A stretch of DNA of 64,000 bases from an uncultured Prevotellaceae bacterium (lineage in GTDB: Bacteria; Bacteroidota; Bacteroidia; Bacteroidales; Bacteroidaceae), in NCBI GenBank assembly GCA_902780025.1, contig CACZDV010000014.1:1-64000 (forward strand), written 5' to 3'. Below, in pieces: positions 61,016 through 64,000 of this stretch. Every line of letters starts with the position of its first letter. Position 1 is the stretch's first letter. The notes under the pieces were generated by a model, which was given only the letters and a program-made list of their open reading frames with translations, made no database searches and was not told where the DNA came from. The position numbers and the translations under genes were made by a program.

Positions 61016-61357
61016 ATGGGTTATTTGAAGTACAAAGGTTATACAGGAAGTGTAGAGTACAGCGAGGAGGACAAGTGCCTTTTCGGTAAGGTTCAGGGAA
61101 TGGCAAAGGACAGCATCACATACGAAGGTTCTACTGTTGAGGAATTGACTGCTGACTTTGAAGGTGCCATTGATGACTATCTCGCCTTGTGTGAGGAGAA
61201 AGACATTCAGCCTCGAAAACCCTATACGGGTGTGCTGAATGTGCGTTTGTCACCGGAGTTACATAGTGGTGCTGCGATGGCAGCCCAGAAAGAAGGCATC
61301 ACCATCAATGCCTTTATCAAGAATGCGGTTGCCCAGGCATTGGGCATGGTTCTATAA
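61016..61357 (+). CDS. hicB: HicB-family antitoxin
   Basis: This 113-residue protein has the HicB core YKGYTGSVEYSEEDKCLFGKV with GSTVEELTADFEGAIDDYL, the partial RNase-H-like fold. The C-terminal ribbon-helix-helix (VRLSPELHSGAAMAAQKEGITINAFIKNAVAQAL) binds DNA. It neutralises HicA and represses the operon. It is 12 nt downstream of hicA. A hairpin (61544-61569) lies 186 nt further on. Confidence 0.92.
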   Translation: MGYLKYKGYTGSVEYSEEDKCLFGKVQGMAKDSITYEGSTVEELTADFEGAIDDYLALCEEKDIQPRKPYTGVLNVRLSPELHSGAAMAAQKEGITINAFIKNAVAQALGMVL

Positions 61358-61394
61358 ATCCATTCAACAATACATGTTTCAAGTAACTTGAAGC

Positions 61395-61545
61395 AAAAAG
61401 AAGTGCCGTTTCCATGCTCTGGAAGTGCCGTTTTGACCCTGTAGAAGCGCCACTTCTATATAGTCAAAACGCCCCCGCTACCACCTGAAAGTGGCGTTTC
61501 CACCACCTGAAAGCGCCCCCTCTACGGTATGGAGGAGGCGCGGAC
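61395..61545. repeat. Degenerate 22-bp tandem array after hicB
   Basis: Five to six units near GAARGYGCCRYTTCYACC with a period of about 22 bp. The first two begin GAAGTGCCGTTTCC and GAAGTGCCGTTTTG. It lies in a 488-nt gap (61358-61845) that otherwise holds a hairpin and an AT-rich stretch (61670-61720) but no gene. The first core is identical to a single unit at 16461-16473. Confidence 0.7.
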
Positions 61546-61569
61546 ACAAAAGGGACGGTTCTTTTGTGT
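61544..61569 (+). terminator. Hairpin after the repeat array
   Basis: ACACAAAAG and CTTTTGTGT pair perfectly (9 bp) around GGACGGTT, but A rather than T follows on the + strand, so a processing or bidirectional role is as likely as termination. Confidence 0.4.
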
Positions 61570-61790
61570 AAAAATTAAGAAATGCAGAAAGGAGGAAATG
61601 CGGAAAGTAGACATTAAGCATTTCCAGGGGCAGCGTTTGAAGCAGGAAGAGAGACATTATAAGTAGAAGTTTTTTTATTTATTATTATTATTACCATTAT
61701 TATATATATATCTTCTCTGAATATCACTTTCAGAATACCTTAATGTCCACTTTCCGCTTTTCCTACTTTCCTACTTTTTCCACTGTTTTG

Positions 61791-61822
61791 TTTGGATATC
61801 TCAGAAATAATGCTTAACTTTG
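61791..61822 (+). promoter_or_regulatory. Promoter for the restriction-modification gene
   Basis: TTTG (61791-61794), 20 nt, TAACTTTG (61815-61822); the ATG is 24 nt further on at 61846. Confidence 0.7.
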
Positions 61823-61845
61823 CGAACAACTTATATTTAATAAAT

Positions 61846-64000
61846 ATGCTACTACAAAGAAATATCGTCAAAAAGTACCTGAGTCTGCTCGATGAGGAGC
61901 TGATAACAAAAGTTTGGGAAAAGTACTCAAGCTATTTTTTGAACGAGGATATTCAAGCCAATATCCATAAAATCAAGGAAGAGCAGTTCCAGGAAGGCTT
62001 CCTTCGCGAGCTGTTCGTCAAGGTACTTGGCTACACCATCAACCCTTCGCCCAACTACAATCTCACAACAGAATTGAAAAACGAGGTTGGTTCAAAAAAG
62101 GCTGACGGTGCCATTCTGATTGACGATAAAGTGGTTGGTGTCATCGAGCTGAAAGACCATAAGACCCCCGATTTGGCAAGCATCGAGAATCAGGCCTTCG
62201 GCTATAAGAGCAAGCATAAGGACACGCGTCTGGTCATTATCTCCAACTTCGAGAAACTTCGATTCTATATTGACAATGCGGTAGAATACCGAGAGTGGGA
62301 CATCTTCCACATGACAAAAGACGAGTTCCGCGAACTCTACCTGTGTCTGGCCTGGACGCAGGTGGAACGTGGCATCGCCCTACAGATGAAAGAAGAGTCA
62401 GTTTCTACGGAAGACCAGATTACCAATGCGCTATACAAGGACTACTCGCAGTTCAAGCGTGTGCTGTTTGCCGATATCGTGAAGAACAACCCGGCCCCAG
62501 AAGGCAGGGACGTGAAGGACTGGCAACTGCTGCTGTTCAAGAAAACCCAGAAACTGCTCGACCGCCTGCTCTTCATCTTCTTTGCCGAAGACTGCGGACT
62601 GCTGCCACCCAATTCGATAGTGCAGATTATTGACCAGTGGGAGAAGCTGAAGGAGATGGACGAATACCGTCCGTTCTACGACCGCGTGAAGAAATATTTC
62701 GGCTACATGAACACGGGCTTCCAAGGCAAGAAGTACGAGATATTTGCCTACAACGGCGGACTCTTCAAGCCCGACGAGGTGCTGGACAGCATCAAGATCA
62801 GTGACGACCTGCTGGCAGAGCACTCACGCAGGCTTTCGGAATATGACTTCGAGAGCGATGTGGATGTGAACATCTTAGGGCATATCTTCGAGAACTCACT
62901 CTCAGAGATAGAGGAGGTAACCCAGCAGATACAGGCGTCAGAAGCTCCCCTCTCTATGGGAGAGGGATTGGGGGTAAGGCTCTCTAAGCGCAAGCAGGAT
63001 GGTGTTTTCTACACCCCTCAGTATATCACGAAATACATTGTAGAGAATACCGTGGGGCGTCTCTGCGACGAAAAGAAGAAGGAGTTGAATGTCATTGAAG
63101 ATGAATACTTCTCTGACCAGCGTCGCCAGATGCAAACCAAGAAACGGCTGATGGATCAGTTGCAGCAGTATCGTAAATGGCTCTTGGAGATTACGATTCT
63201 CGATCCAGCTTGTGGTAGTGGCGCTTTTCTTAATGCCGCTTTGCAATTCCTGATAGCCGAGCACAAACATATAGACGAAATGGAGGCAAAGGTAACAGGC
63301 TCTACCATCGAGTTCCAAGGAGTGGAAAACGCTATTCTTGAGAATAACCTCTATGGTGTCGATATCAACGAGGAGAGTGTCGGCATAGCCCAGCTGGCAC
63401 TCTGGCTGCGCACTGCCAAACCCCATCGAAAACTAAACTCTTTGAACGAGAACATCAAGTGTGGCAACTCGCTTATCAGCGACCCAGCCGTTGCCGGCGA
63501 CAAGGCATTCAACTGGCAGGAGCAGTTCCCCAAAGTATTCGAGAAGGGCGGCTTCGATGTCGTGATAGGTAATCCGCCGTATGTTAATGCTATGGAGATA
63601 AAGAAGAGTTACACATCTGAAGCATTCAATTATATTAAGAGAAACTATGAGACAGCCAAAGGAACAGTTGACTTGTATATCTATTTCTTTGAGAAAGGTT
63701 TGTCTTTGCTAAAGAAGAACGGTGTTCTTGCTTTTATTACTCCGAATAGATATCTATCTGCCAGTTATGGAGCGGCTTTAAGAAATTATATCATTGAACG
63801 GTTCTCTTTTTACCAATTAGTAGATTATTCTGACAAACGAGTGTTTGAAGATGCTTCTACTTATCCTGTAATTACTATGTTACAGAACAATCAGAATAAT
63901 CCCAATGTGATGTGTGGAAAGTTTGACGAAGAGACACATAAACTAATTAGTAAGAACTATCCGAATGATAGATTAAATATCTTAGAAGAGAGTATTTTAG
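61846..64000 (+). CDS. Type IIG (Eco57I-like) restriction-modification enzyme, 5' part
   Basis: Open from the ATG at 61846 to the window edge (718 codons) with no stop. The N-terminal nuclease-like region has a PD-(D/E)xK pattern, KKADGAILIDDKVVGVIELKDHK (Asp, then ExK). A helical spacer follows. The methyltransferase has motif I DPACGSGAF and motif IV NPPYVN, typical of N6-adenine enzymes, and GVFYTPQYITKYIV precedes it. The target-recognition half is beyond the edge and the last 400 bases look AT-richer. An in-frame palindromic repeat (APLSMGEGLGVRLS) lies before the methylase. A solitary combined enzyme is expected; other R-M subunits may follow. Confidence 0.88.
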   Translation, partial: MLLQRNIVKKYLSLLDEELITKVWEKYSSYFLNEDIQANIHKIKEEQFQEGFLRELFVKVLGYTINPSPNYNLTTELKNEVGSKKADGAILIDDKVVGVIELKDHKTPDLASIENQAFGYKSKHKDTRLVIISNFEKLRFYIDNAVEYREWDIFHMTKDEFRELYLCLAWTQVERGIALQMKEESVSTEDQITNALYKDYSQFKRVLFADIVKNNPAPEGRDVKDWQLLLFKKTQKLLDRLLFIFFAEDCGLLPPNSIVQIIDQWEKLKEMDEYRPFYDRVKKYFGYMNTGFQGKKYEIFAYNGGLFKPDEVLDSIKISDDLLAEHSRRLSEYDFESDVDVNILGHIFENSLSEIEEVTQQIQASEAPLSMGEGLGVRLSKRKQDGVFYTPQYITKYIVENTVGRLCDEKKKELNVIEDEYFSDQRRQMQTKKRLMDQLQQYRKWLLEITILDPACGSGAFLNAALQFLIAEHKHIDEMEAKVTGSTIEFQGVENAILENNLYGVDINEESVGIAQLALWLRTAKPHRKLNSLNENIKCGNSLISDPAVAGDKAFNWQEQFPKVFEKGGFDVVIGNPPYVNAMEIKKSYTSEAFNYIKRNYETAKGTVDLYIYFFEKGLSLLKKNGVLAFITPNRYLSASYGAALRNYIIERFSFYQLVDYSDKRVFEDASTYPVITMLQNNQNNPNVMCGKFDEETHKLISKNYPNDRLNILEESIL
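62943..62984 (+). repeat. Palindromic GC-rich repeat inside the restriction gene
   Basis: CTCCCCTCTCTATGGGAGAG followed by GGATTGGGGGTAAGG. In frame it encodes APLSMGEGLGVRL; the reverse strand reads LTPNPSPIERG, the familiar peptide of this repeat class. It sits between the helical spacer and the methyltransferase domain and keeps the frame. Confidence 0.85.

Overview
The window reads as a Bacteroidales chromosome segment, most like Prevotella or a close relative. That placement is inference from gene content and promoters, not from a marker-gene comparison. Pointers are the -33 TTTG / -7 TAnnTTTG promoters in front of many genes; families typical of the phylum (DUF4270, DUF4494, DUF6261, DMP19, a BspA-like leucine-rich repeat protein, a single-domain glycogen synthase, a TonB-dependent receptor); the methylmalonyl-CoA branch of succinate-propionate fermentation; and intergenic GC-rich palindromes of the kind common in this phylum.

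Layout. 0-9 kb: serine synthesis (serA fragment, serC), a DbpA-like DEAD-box helicase, a TonB-dependent receptor, then mce-mmdA-small protein-biotin carrier, where mmdA carries a frameshift. 9-17 kb: panD-panC, glycogen synthase, a DUF4270 lipoprotein, a PcrA/UvrD helicase, galE, a candidate small RNA and a small lipoprotein. 17-24 kb: tRNA-Arg, an AraC regulator, dapA, an SPFH/NfeD pair, a DMT permease, truA, a flavodoxin-ferredoxin fusion, a YggS homologue and DUF4494. 24-33 kb: a membrane pseudokinase, a GH10-like lipoprotein-type hydrolase, a HAD phosphatase, metH, smpB and several phylum-restricted proteins. 33-39 kb: a tandem-repeat array, a BspA-like surface protein, a zinc-ribbon membrane protein, a U32 peptidase and metA.

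39.0-47.6 kb is the most unusual block. It is a tightly overlapping operon of a four-zinc-ribbon protein, a membrane Ser/Thr kinase, a four-module CbxX/SpoVK-type AAA+ protein, an FHA protein and a PP2C phosphatase, apparently a complete phospho-signalling circuit built around an AAA+ machine. It continues with 10-nt spacing into metA.

47.7-64 kb: an M13 metallopeptidase, a duplicated repeat block, an ABC-F ATPase, Tex, a tandem pair of PDC-HAMP sensors (the first a degenerate histidine kinase), infC-rpmI-rplT, an esterase remnant, an HU-like protein with a long leader, HicAB, and the start of a type IIG restriction-modification enzyme that runs off the right edge.

A theme across the window is repeats lying in frame inside genes. 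A 9-bp repeat occurs in metH (twice), the U32 peptidase and the ABC-F gene. A palindromic GC-rich repeat occurs in tex and the restriction enzyme. The internal copies fall at positions that look like interdomain linkers.
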